A stretch of 46,374 nucleotides of DNA from Elusimicrobiota bacterium (lineage in GTDB: Bacteria; Elusimicrobiota; Elusimicrobia; Elusimicrobiales; UBA9959): the NCBI GenBank assembly GCA_019135865.1, contig JAGVVD010000039.1:1-46374 (forward strand). Direction: 5' to 3'. The notes under the pieces were generated by a model. The model made no database searches and was not told the origin of the DNA. It saw only the letters and a program-made list of their open reading frames with translations. Made by a program: the position numbers and the translations under genes. This document shows positions 39,673 through 46,374 of this stretch, one piece after another (the stretch's first letter is position 1; each line of letters begins with the position of its first letter).

Positions 39673-41723
39673 ATATAAACGAGTACTTTGAAGAATTTGC
39701 GCAGGAGTTGCGTGCTGAGGCCGGTGCCGAAGAGAATTTTCTCCGGAGCACATTTGTTGAGCATATGTGCTCCCTTATGGAGGCGGAAGGTTTTATTCCC
39801 GACTACACCTCCACCAACTTTAAGCATACATCAAAGGGACTCGCCGTGGACGCCTGGTCCTACGATGAGAATCTGATGAAGCTGACTTTGTTCGTGGCAG
39901 ATTATCGGGATTCCGGTAAACTGGAACCTTTGATACAAGGGGAGGTGAACGATAGCTTTAAGCGTTTGGGTAGATTTGTTGAGGCATGCTTTAAGCCGGA
40001 TTACGCGAGGTCATTGGACGAATCGATGCCTGTAACTGGACTCGCATGGCATATCTCGGAAACCAAGGACACCATCAAACAGTTGTCCCTTGTCATTATT
40101 TCCAATGCCGCGCTCAGTTCAAGGGTTGCAAAGCTTCCGAAAGAATCTGTTGCCGGGCTGAATACGCAGTATGACATATGGGATTTTGCGCGTATCTATC
40201 GTTCCGAAACTTCCGGACGTGAGCGGGAGGATATCGAAATCAACCTGAGTGAGTTCGATAAGGACGGGATTTCCTGTCTCCCGGCCTACCTCGGCGAGGA
40301 TTCCATGAAATCCTATCTGATGGTTATGCCTGGAAGTATTCTGGCTACGCTGTATGAAAGGCATGGAGAGCGTCTTCTTGAGCAGAATGTGCGAACTTTC
40401 CTCCAGTTCCGGGGAAACATTAATAAGGGAATGCGCAATACTATTATCAACGAGCCGCACATGTTCTTCTCATATAATAACGGCCTTTCTGCCACAGCCG
40501 AGGATGTCGCAACTAATAAAGACGGGGACAGGCTCCTTTCTATCCGCAACCTCCAGATTGTTAACGGCGGACAGACTACGGCTTCGATTTTCACAGCTGG
40601 CAGAAAGGAGCACGGGGATCTCTCAAAGGTCTATGTGCAGGTTAAGCTCTCCGTGGTCGCCCCTGAACAGGTCGAGGAGGTCGTGCCTAGGATTTCGGAG
40701 TACGCCAACACACAGAACAAGGTCAGCGCGGCGGACTTCTTCTCGAACCATCCGTTCCACCGGAAGATTGAAGAGTTTTCGCGCAGACTATGGGCGCCTG
40801 CCCCTGCCGGTCTTGTTCAGCAGACGCACTGGTTTTACGAGCGTGCACGCGGGCAGTTCATAAACAAATATGCGAGTCTTAAGTACGCTGAGGTGAAGAA
40901 GTTCCTGCTTAAGAACCCGAAAGCGCAGATGTTCACGAAGACCGATCTCGCCAAGTATGTCCGCACCTTTGATGAGCTCCCGCATGAGGTCAGTAAGGGC
41001 GCACAGAAGAACTTCAGCAGTTTTGCCGGTGAGCTGGGCCGTGCCTGGGAAAAGAATGCCGGGAATGACTTCAACGAACTGTGGTTCAAGCAGCTCGTGG
41101 GCAAGGCGATTCTATTCCGTCAGCTGGATTCCCGCATCCTGCGGGCTGGCTGGTATACCGGCTATAAAGCGAACATCGTTGCCTATGCCCTGGCGAAATT
41201 CTCCAACATGGTGGCGGACAGTGATTCCCATATAGATTTTCTGAAAATATGGGAGCTTCAGACGATGCCGGAGAGTTTGGCTGAACAGCTGATGCGGATT
41301 GCCGAGAAAGTTAACGGGATCCTGCTGAACCCGCCTGGCTCTGCGACATCGAACGTGAGCGAGTGGGCGAAAAGCGAGCGCTGCTGGAATGCTGTTAAAG
41401 CGGATAAAATGGAATTGGACGATTCGGTCAGCGAGTTCCTGATCGACGCAGAGCGCGAGCAGGAGCTGGAGTCTGATGCGGCAAAGGATGATGAAATACA
41501 GGTCGGTGTCCATACACAGACTTATGTAATCGAGAAAGGGGCGGACTACTGGAGAGGTCTTCTTGCCTGGGACAATACGAACCGGAAGCTCACTGAAAAA
41601 GAACTTGGGGTACTGAATACCGCGTGTCAGATTCCCAAGAAGCTGCCGTCGGAAAAACAGGCTGATGTTCTGGTCGCGGCGGAAAAACGCGCTAAGCTTG
41701 AGGGATTCTTCCCTGATAAATAG
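39669..41723 (+). CDS. AIPR (abortive infection phage resistance) family protein
   Basis: The 684-residue protein bears AIPR signatures: FSYNNGLSATAEDV (about 270-283), LQIVNGGQTTASIFTAG (about 296-312), EYANTQNKVSAADFF and HPFHRKIEEFSRRLW (about 340-375). Family members were first found in phage-resistance plasmids of lactococci, and the core is predicted to be nuclease-like. The ATG at 39669 overlaps the upstream stop; the GTG at 39657 is less likely. A coiled, charged C-terminus follows. The likely role is sensing or executing abortive infection within the MORC-Z1 system. Confidence 0.88.
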   Translation: MNINEYFEEFAQELRAEAGAEENFLRSTFVEHMCSLMEAEGFIPDYTSTNFKHTSKGLAVDAWSYDENLMKLTLFVADYRDSGKLEPLIQGEVNDSFKRLGRFVEACFKPDYARSLDESMPVTGLAWHISETKDTIKQLSLVIISNAALSSRVAKLPKESVAGLNTQYDIWDFARIYRSETSGREREDIEINLSEFDKDGISCLPAYLGEDSMKSYLMVMPGSILATLYERHGERLLEQNVRTFLQFRGNINKGMRNTIINEPHMFFSYNNGLSATAEDVATNKDGDRLLSIRNLQIVNGGQTTASIFTAGRKEHGDLSKVYVQVKLSVVAPEQVEEVVPRISEYANTQNKVSAADFFSNHPFHRKIEEFSRRLWAPAPAGLVQQTHWFYERARGQFINKYASLKYAEVKKFLLKNPKAQMFTKTDLAKYVRTFDELPHEVSKGAQKNFSSFAGELGRAWEKNAGNDFNELWFKQLVGKAILFRQLDSRILRAGWYTGYKANIVAYALAKFSNMVADSDSHIDFLKIWELQTMPESLAEQLMRIAEKVNGILLNPPGSATSNVSEWAKSERCWNAVKADKMELDDSVSEFLIDAEREQELESDAAKDDEIQVGVHTQTYVIEKGADYWRGLLAWDNTNRKLTEKELGVLNTACQIPKKLPSEKQADVLVAAEKRAKLEGFFPDK

Positions 41724-41741
41724 AGGCGATAACTGCATCAA

Positions 41742-43322
41742 ATGGCTATACCACTTATTGACTTATTTGCCGGCCCGGGCGGACTGAGTGAGGGGTTCAC
41801 CAGTCTCCGGAGACCGAAGGATGATGAGCGCTACTTTGACATTGCGATGTCGGTGGAGAAAGACCCTTTTGCTGTCCGTACCTTGCGTATGCGGTCTTTG
41901 TTCCGACAGTTGCATGACTCGTCAGGGGAGTATTCCAAGGCGCTTGATGAAACCATACGTCTCCGGCTTAAGGGGAAACTCTCCTATGAACAGATTTTCG
42001 AGTTCAAGCCCGAGTCCCCTTTAAGCAGGAAATTCAGCAGTCAGGTAGCCACTGCCGCAGGGCATGTTAAACACATGGCTCTTGGTGTGGCGTCGACGAC
42101 CAGTGAAATACGGAAGACCATCGATGCCCTTAAGTTGCGGCGCAACTGTATAGTTATCGGTGGTCCTCCATGCCAGGCATATTCGCTTGTAGGGCGTTCC
42201 AGAATGGTCGGCAAGCTTGGGCGTGCGGTTTTTGAAAAGGACCACAGGCATTTCCTCTACAAGGAGTATCTGAATGTTCTTCAGGAAGCCGAGCCAATGG
42301 CTTTCGTCATGGAGAATGTCCAGGGACTGCTTTCTGCAACTGTCGCAGAGAAGAGCATGTTCGATGCTATTCTGCATGACCTTTCCGGATTGAACTATCA
42401 GCTCTTCGGTCTTTCATGTGAGGATTCCGATTCTCATTCTTTTAAAAACGACCTCGGGGGCATTCTCCCGACAAAGGAATCACTGCTCCTGCGGGCTGAA
42501 CTCTATGGCGTTCCACAGGCCCGACATAGGGTAATTATCGTCGGTATCCGGAAAGATCTCCTGGCGAATGGCGAGGCTAATGCTCCGCGAAAACTACGTC
42601 GCCGCCCGCTGACAAGTGTTTCGGACGTTTTAGATGGTATGCCGATTATCCGCTCCGGTATATCCGGCGATATAGACGATGGCGAACATTGGCTTCGGGC
42701 CGTAAAGAGGGGCATTGAAGCCGCAAAGAAGGTTCCGGAACTTAAGGTGTCTGCTGAGAGACTTGAACAGAGAATGGAGACCTTCTGGATGGACAGGAAG
42801 GATGCCCGAGGTGGGCAGTATCTGGACCAGAAATCTCCTCGTGCCGGCAGCGGGAATCTCGGGAAATGGCTACACGGCAATATCTCTGTCGGAGTTGTGC
42901 AGCACGAGTCCCGAACACACATGGCCAGCGATCTGGCGCGCTATTTCTTCCTTTCGCTTTACGCTTCCAAGTTCGGGCATACACCTACGCTTAAGGATGA
43001 TAAGGAGTTCCCAAAGGCGCTGTGGCCTGACCATCAGAGTGTTGGGAAAGCTTTCCACGACAGGTTCAGGGTTCAGCTGGCTGACAAACCAGCAACCACA
43101 GTAACGTCTCATATTTCAAAGGATGGTCACTACTTTATTCATCCGAATCCCTTGCAGTGTCGTGCATTGACGGTACGTGAGGCGGCGAGAATCCAGACTT
43201 TCCCTGACGATTATATCTTTGAGGGAAATAGAACCCAGCAGTACCATCAGGTCGGGAATGCCGTCCCACCGTTTCTGGCCAGGCAGGTGGCTGAAAGGAT
43301 TGTTGAGGCGCTGGGGCTTTGA
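41742..43322 (+). CDS. dcm: DNA (cytosine-5) methyltransferase
   Basis: The 526-residue protein has all catalytic motifs: I DLFAGPGGLSEGF (about 6-18), IV GGPPCQAYSLVGRSR (about 138-152, catalytic Cys), VI FVMENVQGLLS, VIII QARHRVIIVG, IX LTVREAARIQTFPDDY and X QVGNAVPPFLARQV. The region between VIII and IX (about 270-440) is the target-recognition domain. It is long and unlike short bacteriophage types, so specificity is unknown. A Vsr gene follows, as is usual for m5C methylases whose product deaminates to T:G mismatches. It probably marks self DNA for the MORC-Z1-nuclease complex. Confidence 0.93.
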   Translation: MAIPLIDLFAGPGGLSEGFTSLRRPKDDERYFDIAMSVEKDPFAVRTLRMRSLFRQLHDSSGEYSKALDETIRLRLKGKLSYEQIFEFKPESPLSRKFSSQVATAAGHVKHMALGVASTTSEIRKTIDALKLRRNCIVIGGPPCQAYSLVGRSRMVGKLGRAVFEKDHRHFLYKEYLNVLQEAEPMAFVMENVQGLLSATVAEKSMFDAILHDLSGLNYQLFGLSCEDSDSHSFKNDLGGILPTKESLLLRAELYGVPQARHRVIIVGIRKDLLANGEANAPRKLRRRPLTSVSDVLDGMPIIRSGISGDIDDGEHWLRAVKRGIEAAKKVPELKVSAERLEQRMETFWMDRKDARGGQYLDQKSPRAGSGNLGKWLHGNISVGVVQHESRTHMASDLARYFFLSLYASKFGHTPTLKDDKEFPKALWPDHQSVGKAFHDRFRVQLADKPATTVTSHISKDGHYFIHPNPLQCRALTVREAARIQTFPDDYIFEGNRTQQYHQVGNAVPPFLARQVAERIVEALGL

Positions 43323-43347
43323 ACGTCTCCATGGCTTCGATATGTGT

Positions 43348-43788
43348 ATGACGACGAGGAAAGCACTTTCTCCGCATGTCATAGATCCAAAGCGCTCATA
43401 CAACATGAGTTGTATCCGCGCTAAAAACACCAAGCCGGAATTGATTCTTCGCAGGGAGCTTCGTCGGCAGGGGATTAGTGGTTATCGGCTGCATCCTAAA
43501 GCACTCCCTGGGAAACCCGATGTATATTTTCCCAAGCAGAAACTGGCTGTTTTCGTTAATGGTTGTTTCTGGCATCGGTGCCCATACTGCAAGCCGAGTA
43601 TGCCAAAGACCCGAAAGGTGTTCTGGTTGAAAAAACTGTCTGGTAACGCCGCGCGAGACAAAGAAAAGCGCACGATGCTTAAGAAACAAGGAATTCACTC
43701 TGTTGTGTTCTGGGAATGTCACATACGAAAGGATGTCTGCCGACTGGTTGCTAGACTGAAATCTAAAATGTCTGTACCACTAAAATAG
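43348..43788 (+). CDS. vsr: Very short patch repair endonuclease (Vsr)
   Basis: The 146-residue protein matches Vsr: NMSCIRAKNTKPELILRREL, PGKPDVYFPKQKLAVFVNG (catalytic Asp) and CFWHRCPYCKPSMPKT (His and zinc-binding Cys), and VVFWECHIRK at the C-terminus. Vsr nicks 5' of the T in T:G mismatches formed when methylcytosine deaminates. It starts at 43348, or 43342, and needs no separate promoter after dcm. The cognate methylase is the gene just before it. Confidence 0.88.
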   Translation: MTTRKALSPHVIDPKRSYNMSCIRAKNTKPELILRRELRRQGISGYRLHPKALPGKPDVYFPKQKLAVFVNGCFWHRCPYCKPSMPKTRKVFWLKKLSGNAARDKEKRTMLKKQGIHSVVFWECHIRKDVCRLVARLKSKMSVPLK

Positions 43789-43805
43789 TTTTATTAGGAG
43801 GGGAA

Positions 43806-44321
43806 ATGATTAATTGGCAATACTACCCGAAATCGGATCAGGCACCTCAGTTTGTGATTGATTTGGTTCGGGTATTTGAGAATAATGCTGCTTCAATTAC
43901 ATCCCCTGACACTGGAAAGGGCTTGGAAAGCAATCAGGTTTTGGCTGCACTACGCAATGATCTTAAGGTATTGGGATATAGAGTGGAGGAGGGAAAGAAG
44001 AAGTCTCAGAAGATTAAAATTCCCGTTCTCTTTGGAAGGAATGGTCGACTCGAGAAAAGTTTTGATGCTGATGCTGTGCATGATAGGAACATGATTGTTT
44101 TGGAGGTTGAGGCGGGAAGAGGATATTTAAATAATCAGTTTTTAAAAGATCTGTTCCAAGCGTGTATGATGCAGGATATAGAGTACTTTGCGATAGCAGT
44201 CAGAAATCTATATTTGGGGAAATCTCAGGATTTTGAGGAAGTAATTTCTTTCTTTGATAGTTTGTATGCAAGTGGCAGATTGAAGTTGCCGCTGAAGGGT
44301 GTACTGGTTATTGGTTATTAG
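43806..44321 (+). CDS. Putative PD-(D/E)XK-like restriction nuclease
   Basis: The 171-residue protein has a helical N-terminal region, then IPVLFGRNGRLEKSFDADAV, IVLEVEAGRGYLNNQ and FLKDLFQACMMQDIEYFAIA. An Asp in FDADAV followed by Glu-x-Glu in a beta strand (VLEVEAG) resembles a restriction-enzyme catalytic core. The length is that of small type II enzymes. AGGAGG precedes the ATG. It may be the restriction enzyme paired with the methylase, or a separate nuclease. I am not certain of the family. Confidence 0.5.
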   Translation: MINWQYYPKSDQAPQFVIDLVRVFENNAASITSPDTGKGLESNQVLAALRNDLKVLGYRVEEGKKKSQKIKIPVLFGRNGRLEKSFDADAVHDRNMIVLEVEAGRGYLNNQFLKDLFQACMMQDIEYFAIAVRNLYLGKSQDFEEVISFFDSLYASGRLKLPLKGVLVIGY

Positions 44322-44354
44322 CTAGTAGTAGTGAATGTTGGTGTAAAGGAACAA

Positions 44355-45416
44355 ATGGGACGCGCAGAAGATATCTTTGAGAATATAAAGCAGAATGGAC
44401 TCTCTGCAATTGATGAGTTTATTCTACAGCGACAATCTGAAGAGTTGTTCTTGGATTTTAAGATTTCGGGAGATGCTGGGAGAGGACCCAAATTGCATGA
44501 AAGTGACAGAAAAAATCTCGCAAAGATGATTTCTGCGTTCGGTAATTCCAGTGGGGGAGTAATAGTTTGGGGAGTAGATTGTTCTTACAATCCGCTGGAT
44601 TACTCAGACTTGCCTAGAGGGAAAAAACCTATTTTGGATGGTCATAGATTCATCGCGCGTCTTGAGGGTGCTGTGTCTGGGTGTACACTGCCGGCACATC
44701 AAAAAGTCATACATTTTCCGGTATGTGTTCCGAATTCAACGGAGGGATATGTTGTTACACTTATCCCAGAGAGTTCAATGGCCCCACACCAAGACCTAAA
44801 TGATGGGAATTACTATATTCGAGCTGGTTCAAATTGTGTGCGTGCGCCCCATTCGGTTCTTGCCGGGATGTTCGGGAAAAAACCGACCCCGAACATATTC
44901 CTGATGTTTATGAAGACGCCGGCCCAATTGTATGGCCCAATGGGTATGCCACGGACGGCTGCAAATACTTTGGTGAAGCTTCAATTCGGATTTATTCTCG
45001 CCCATCAGACTCCGATAATTGCTCGTGATCTCTATTTCTCATTGCAGTGTTTGCGGAGTCCAGGCCCCAAATGCAAAATTGAATGGGTTCCTGATAATAC
45101 CGGGAATTGGTCTGGACATGTTGCATTTGGAGTCCGTTATAGCGTGACCTCGGTTGATAAATTCAAGTTGCCACCCGAAACACATGCGAAACCTGGAGGT
45201 ATTCAGATAACTCTGATGCCGCCATTCGAAAAAGAGCTAGGGTTTGAGTGTTGGTGGGGATGTGCGAGTAGCCCTATCCAACATCTTAAGCACTTAACGC
45301 CTGCCGAGAAGCTTGTCGAGGCATGGGATAAATATATTCAGGATCCGGAAAGCAGAAAAAATGCGAATTGGGGACATAACTTTACCGATATGATATTGCC
45401 TTTGGGAGAGAAATAG
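44355..45416 (+). CDS. AlbA_2/Schlafen-type DNA-binding domain protein
   Basis: The protein of about 353 residues begins with an AlbA_2/Schlafen-like domain: SEELFLDFKISGD (E-x-L-D-x-K pattern), RKNLAKMISAFGNSSGGVIV and WGVDCS (about 20-90), then VVTLIPESSMAPHQ and YYIRAGSNCVRAPHSVLAGM. AlbA_2 domains occur in nucleases and regulators, including Schlafen-type tRNA nucleases. A C-terminal beta-rich half (from about 180) is unassigned. The ATG at 44355 has AAAGGA four bases upstream; a GTG at 44331 is an alternative. Its position suggests a defence effector. Confidence 0.65.
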   Translation: MGRAEDIFENIKQNGLSAIDEFILQRQSEELFLDFKISGDAGRGPKLHESDRKNLAKMISAFGNSSGGVIVWGVDCSYNPLDYSDLPRGKKPILDGHRFIARLEGAVSGCTLPAHQKVIHFPVCVPNSTEGYVVTLIPESSMAPHQDLNDGNYYIRAGSNCVRAPHSVLAGMFGKKPTPNIFLMFMKTPAQLYGPMGMPRTAANTLVKLQFGFILAHQTPIIARDLYFSLQCLRSPGPKCKIEWVPDNTGNWSGHVAFGVRYSVTSVDKFKLPPETHAKPGGIQITLMPPFEKELGFECWWGCASSPIQHLKHLTPAEKLVEAWDKYIQDPESRKNANWGHNFTDMILPLGEK

Positions 45417-45439
45417 CCCGTGGAGACTTGTGGGACATC

Positions 45440-46081
45440 ATGACACAACCAGAACTGGCAGTTTTTTTGCAGCAAATTTCGCAGCATGGAATTGGTTTAT
45501 CATTTTGGTCATATGTCTTAATGGGCGTAGTCGCACTTGTAGGAGGCTACTTGGGGGCATATCTTAAAAAACGTGGCGAAAATTATGCGATTCGTCAGGA
45601 CATGGGGAACATTTTGCTCCAGCTCAAGAATACAACTACAGTTGCCGAGCAAATACGCGGGGAAATTTCTAAGGGAATCTGGGTTGAACAAAACAGATGG
45701 AATCTGAAACGGGAGTATTACACAGTCTTGCTTGATAGTTTAAACAGGGCTGTTGATGCGATTGATGAGATAATCGAAATTGAGAGTGGGGAAAATCCAC
45801 AAAATGGTCAGGGTCATGAATATGAACTCTGGAAACAAATCAGCGAGTCAACACGTAAAATCCATGAGGCAATTGGCCCCGCACGTCTTTTTCTGGGAGA
45901 TGAGGCTGTGGCTGCTATAAAGAAGTACTACCAAGCACAGTACGCTGCGATTCAAACGCCAGATTGGTGGACGCATTTGGATGGGACACAAGGCGCCGCT
46001 AATAATGCCTACAATGAGCTTCTTGCCGCGGCCAAGAAAGATTTATCAATAAACGGAGCAGAATTTGACAAATCTGCTTAG
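45440..46081 (+). CDS. Membrane-anchored hypothetical protein
   Basis: The 213-residue protein has one N-terminal membrane helix (FWSYVLMGVVALVGGYLGAYL, about residues 21-41), then a basic cytoplasmic helical domain (about 50-210) probably coiled. A TTG at 45428 is an alternative start. Single-helix effectors next to sensor or nuclease genes often act in abortive infection by membrane damage, but no family is recognised here and it could be unrelated. Confidence 0.55.
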   Translation: MTQPELAVFLQQISQHGIGLSFWSYVLMGVVALVGGYLGAYLKKRGENYAIRQDMGNILLQLKNTTTVAEQIRGEISKGIWVEQNRWNLKREYYTVLLDSLNRAVDAIDEIIEIESGENPQNGQGHEYELWKQISESTRKIHEAIGPARLFLGDEAVAAIKKYYQAQYAAIQTPDWWTHLDGTQGAANNAYNELLAAAKKDLSINGAEFDKSA

Positions 46082-46120
46082 CCAGTGGACGCGCAACGGC
46101 TGCAAACCTATTGAGTGAAT

Positions 46121-46285
46121 ATGCTTGAATCTTCTCCATCTGCCATTAAACAGACTGTGGCCACAAAAGTAACACGTGGAATTGCTAAGTTCATCTTGAT
46201 TTGGTCTCTTTTGGGATGGGCTGTTTTCGTTGCACTTAAAATATATCTTGCCCTAATGGGGGGGAGTGTAAATCAGACTGTGTAA
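46121..46285 (+). CDS. Small single-pass membrane protein
   Basis: The 54-residue frame has a hydrophobic C-terminal helix (FILIWSLLGWAVFVALKIYL) after a polar N-terminus. It is 39 bases after the preceding gene. No strong ribosome site. It could be a holin-like or membrane partner of the gene before; this is weak. Confidence 0.4.
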   Translation: MLESSPSAIKQTVATKVTRGIAKFILIWSLLGWAVFVALKIYLALMGGSVNQTV

Positions 46286-46308
46286 GTGGGTTGTGCTAAT
46301 ATTACACA
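46279..46308. promoter_or_regulatory. Inverted repeat before the last gene
   Basis: TGTGTAA (46279-46285) and TTACACA (46302-46308) are exact reverse complements spaced 16 bases apart, immediately before the AGGAGG of the next gene. A dimeric regulator could bind here. Confidence 0.35.
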
Positions 46309-46321
46309 GGAGGTTTACGTT

Positions 46322-46374
46322 ATGAAACTGTCATTTGATATCCAGGCCGAGATGGCCAAGTGCAAGACGCTGGA
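46322..46374 (+). CDS. Start of an unidentified gene (runs off window)
   Basis: AGGAGG at 46309-46314 precedes the ATG at 46322. The 17 visible codons read MKLSFDIQAEMAKCKTL. Too little is seen to identify it. Confidence 0.5.
   Translation, partial: MKLSFDIQAEMAKCKTL

Noticed and set aside
43177-43347. N-terminal extension of Vsr
   Set aside because: It overlaps the methyltransferase C-terminus in another frame; Vsr similarity begins after 43348.

Overview
The window is a high-GC bacterial chromosome segment carrying one integrated mobile island. A PorV/PorQ (UPF0164)-like outer-membrane protein, the MEP isoprenoid pathway, frequent ATA isoleucine codons, a fused AmmeMemoRadiSam gene set and several signal peptides fit a Gram-negative, uncultured-type lineage. 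Elusimicrobiota is my best guess, at low confidence, because the window holds no rRNA or other phylogenetic marker.

Positions 1-26.5 kb look like resident chromosome. On the left edge is a minus-strand gene that joins a FliF-like membrane segment to FliG-like domains, divergent from a PorV-like gene. Then comes a tightly packed run: ispA, dxs, a LOG-family gene, a radical SAM gene (amrS) and an AmrB-AmrA fusion. Next are a membrane spermidine-synthase-like protein, a membrane 4Fe-4S protein with a zinc ribbon and a DsbD/TauE-like protein, and a secreted M14 carboxypeptidase. A hybrid sensor kinase with a frameshifted C-terminus is translationally coupled to an FkbH-type HAD protein. A DUF2156 protein, pgeF, a TSUP permease, adenine deaminase, a degenerate metallophosphoesterase and a Na/Pi cotransporter close the region.

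At 26,531 an initiator-type tRNA-Met marks the edge of an integrated element. A large serine recombinase points into the tRNA, and its open reading frame runs through the tRNA antisense. A MerR-like small protein (possible directionality factor) overlaps the recombinase start, and two more small genes precede it. Further in lie an unrecognised 293-aa gene, an 800-bp non-coding region rich in repeats and hairpins (possible origin, transfer site or structured RNA), small zinc-ribbon and helix-turn-helix genes, a RadC-like gene and an XRE regulator. The far right is a defence island: a HEPN-like protein, a MORC/MutL-type ATPase, a Z1 helicase-like ATPase, a PD-(D/E)XK protein, an AIPR protein, a cytosine methyltransferase and Vsr. 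A nuclease-like protein, an AlbA_2/Schlafen-type protein and membrane proteins follow. The MORC-Z1-PD-(D/E)XK-AIPR-Dcm-Vsr core is a combination recognised by comparative genomics. The HEPN gene in front and the three or four genes behind are the parts that look least described.

The genes from about 29 kb on are visibly richer in A+T than the left part, consistent with acquisition. The right end of the element is not in the window.
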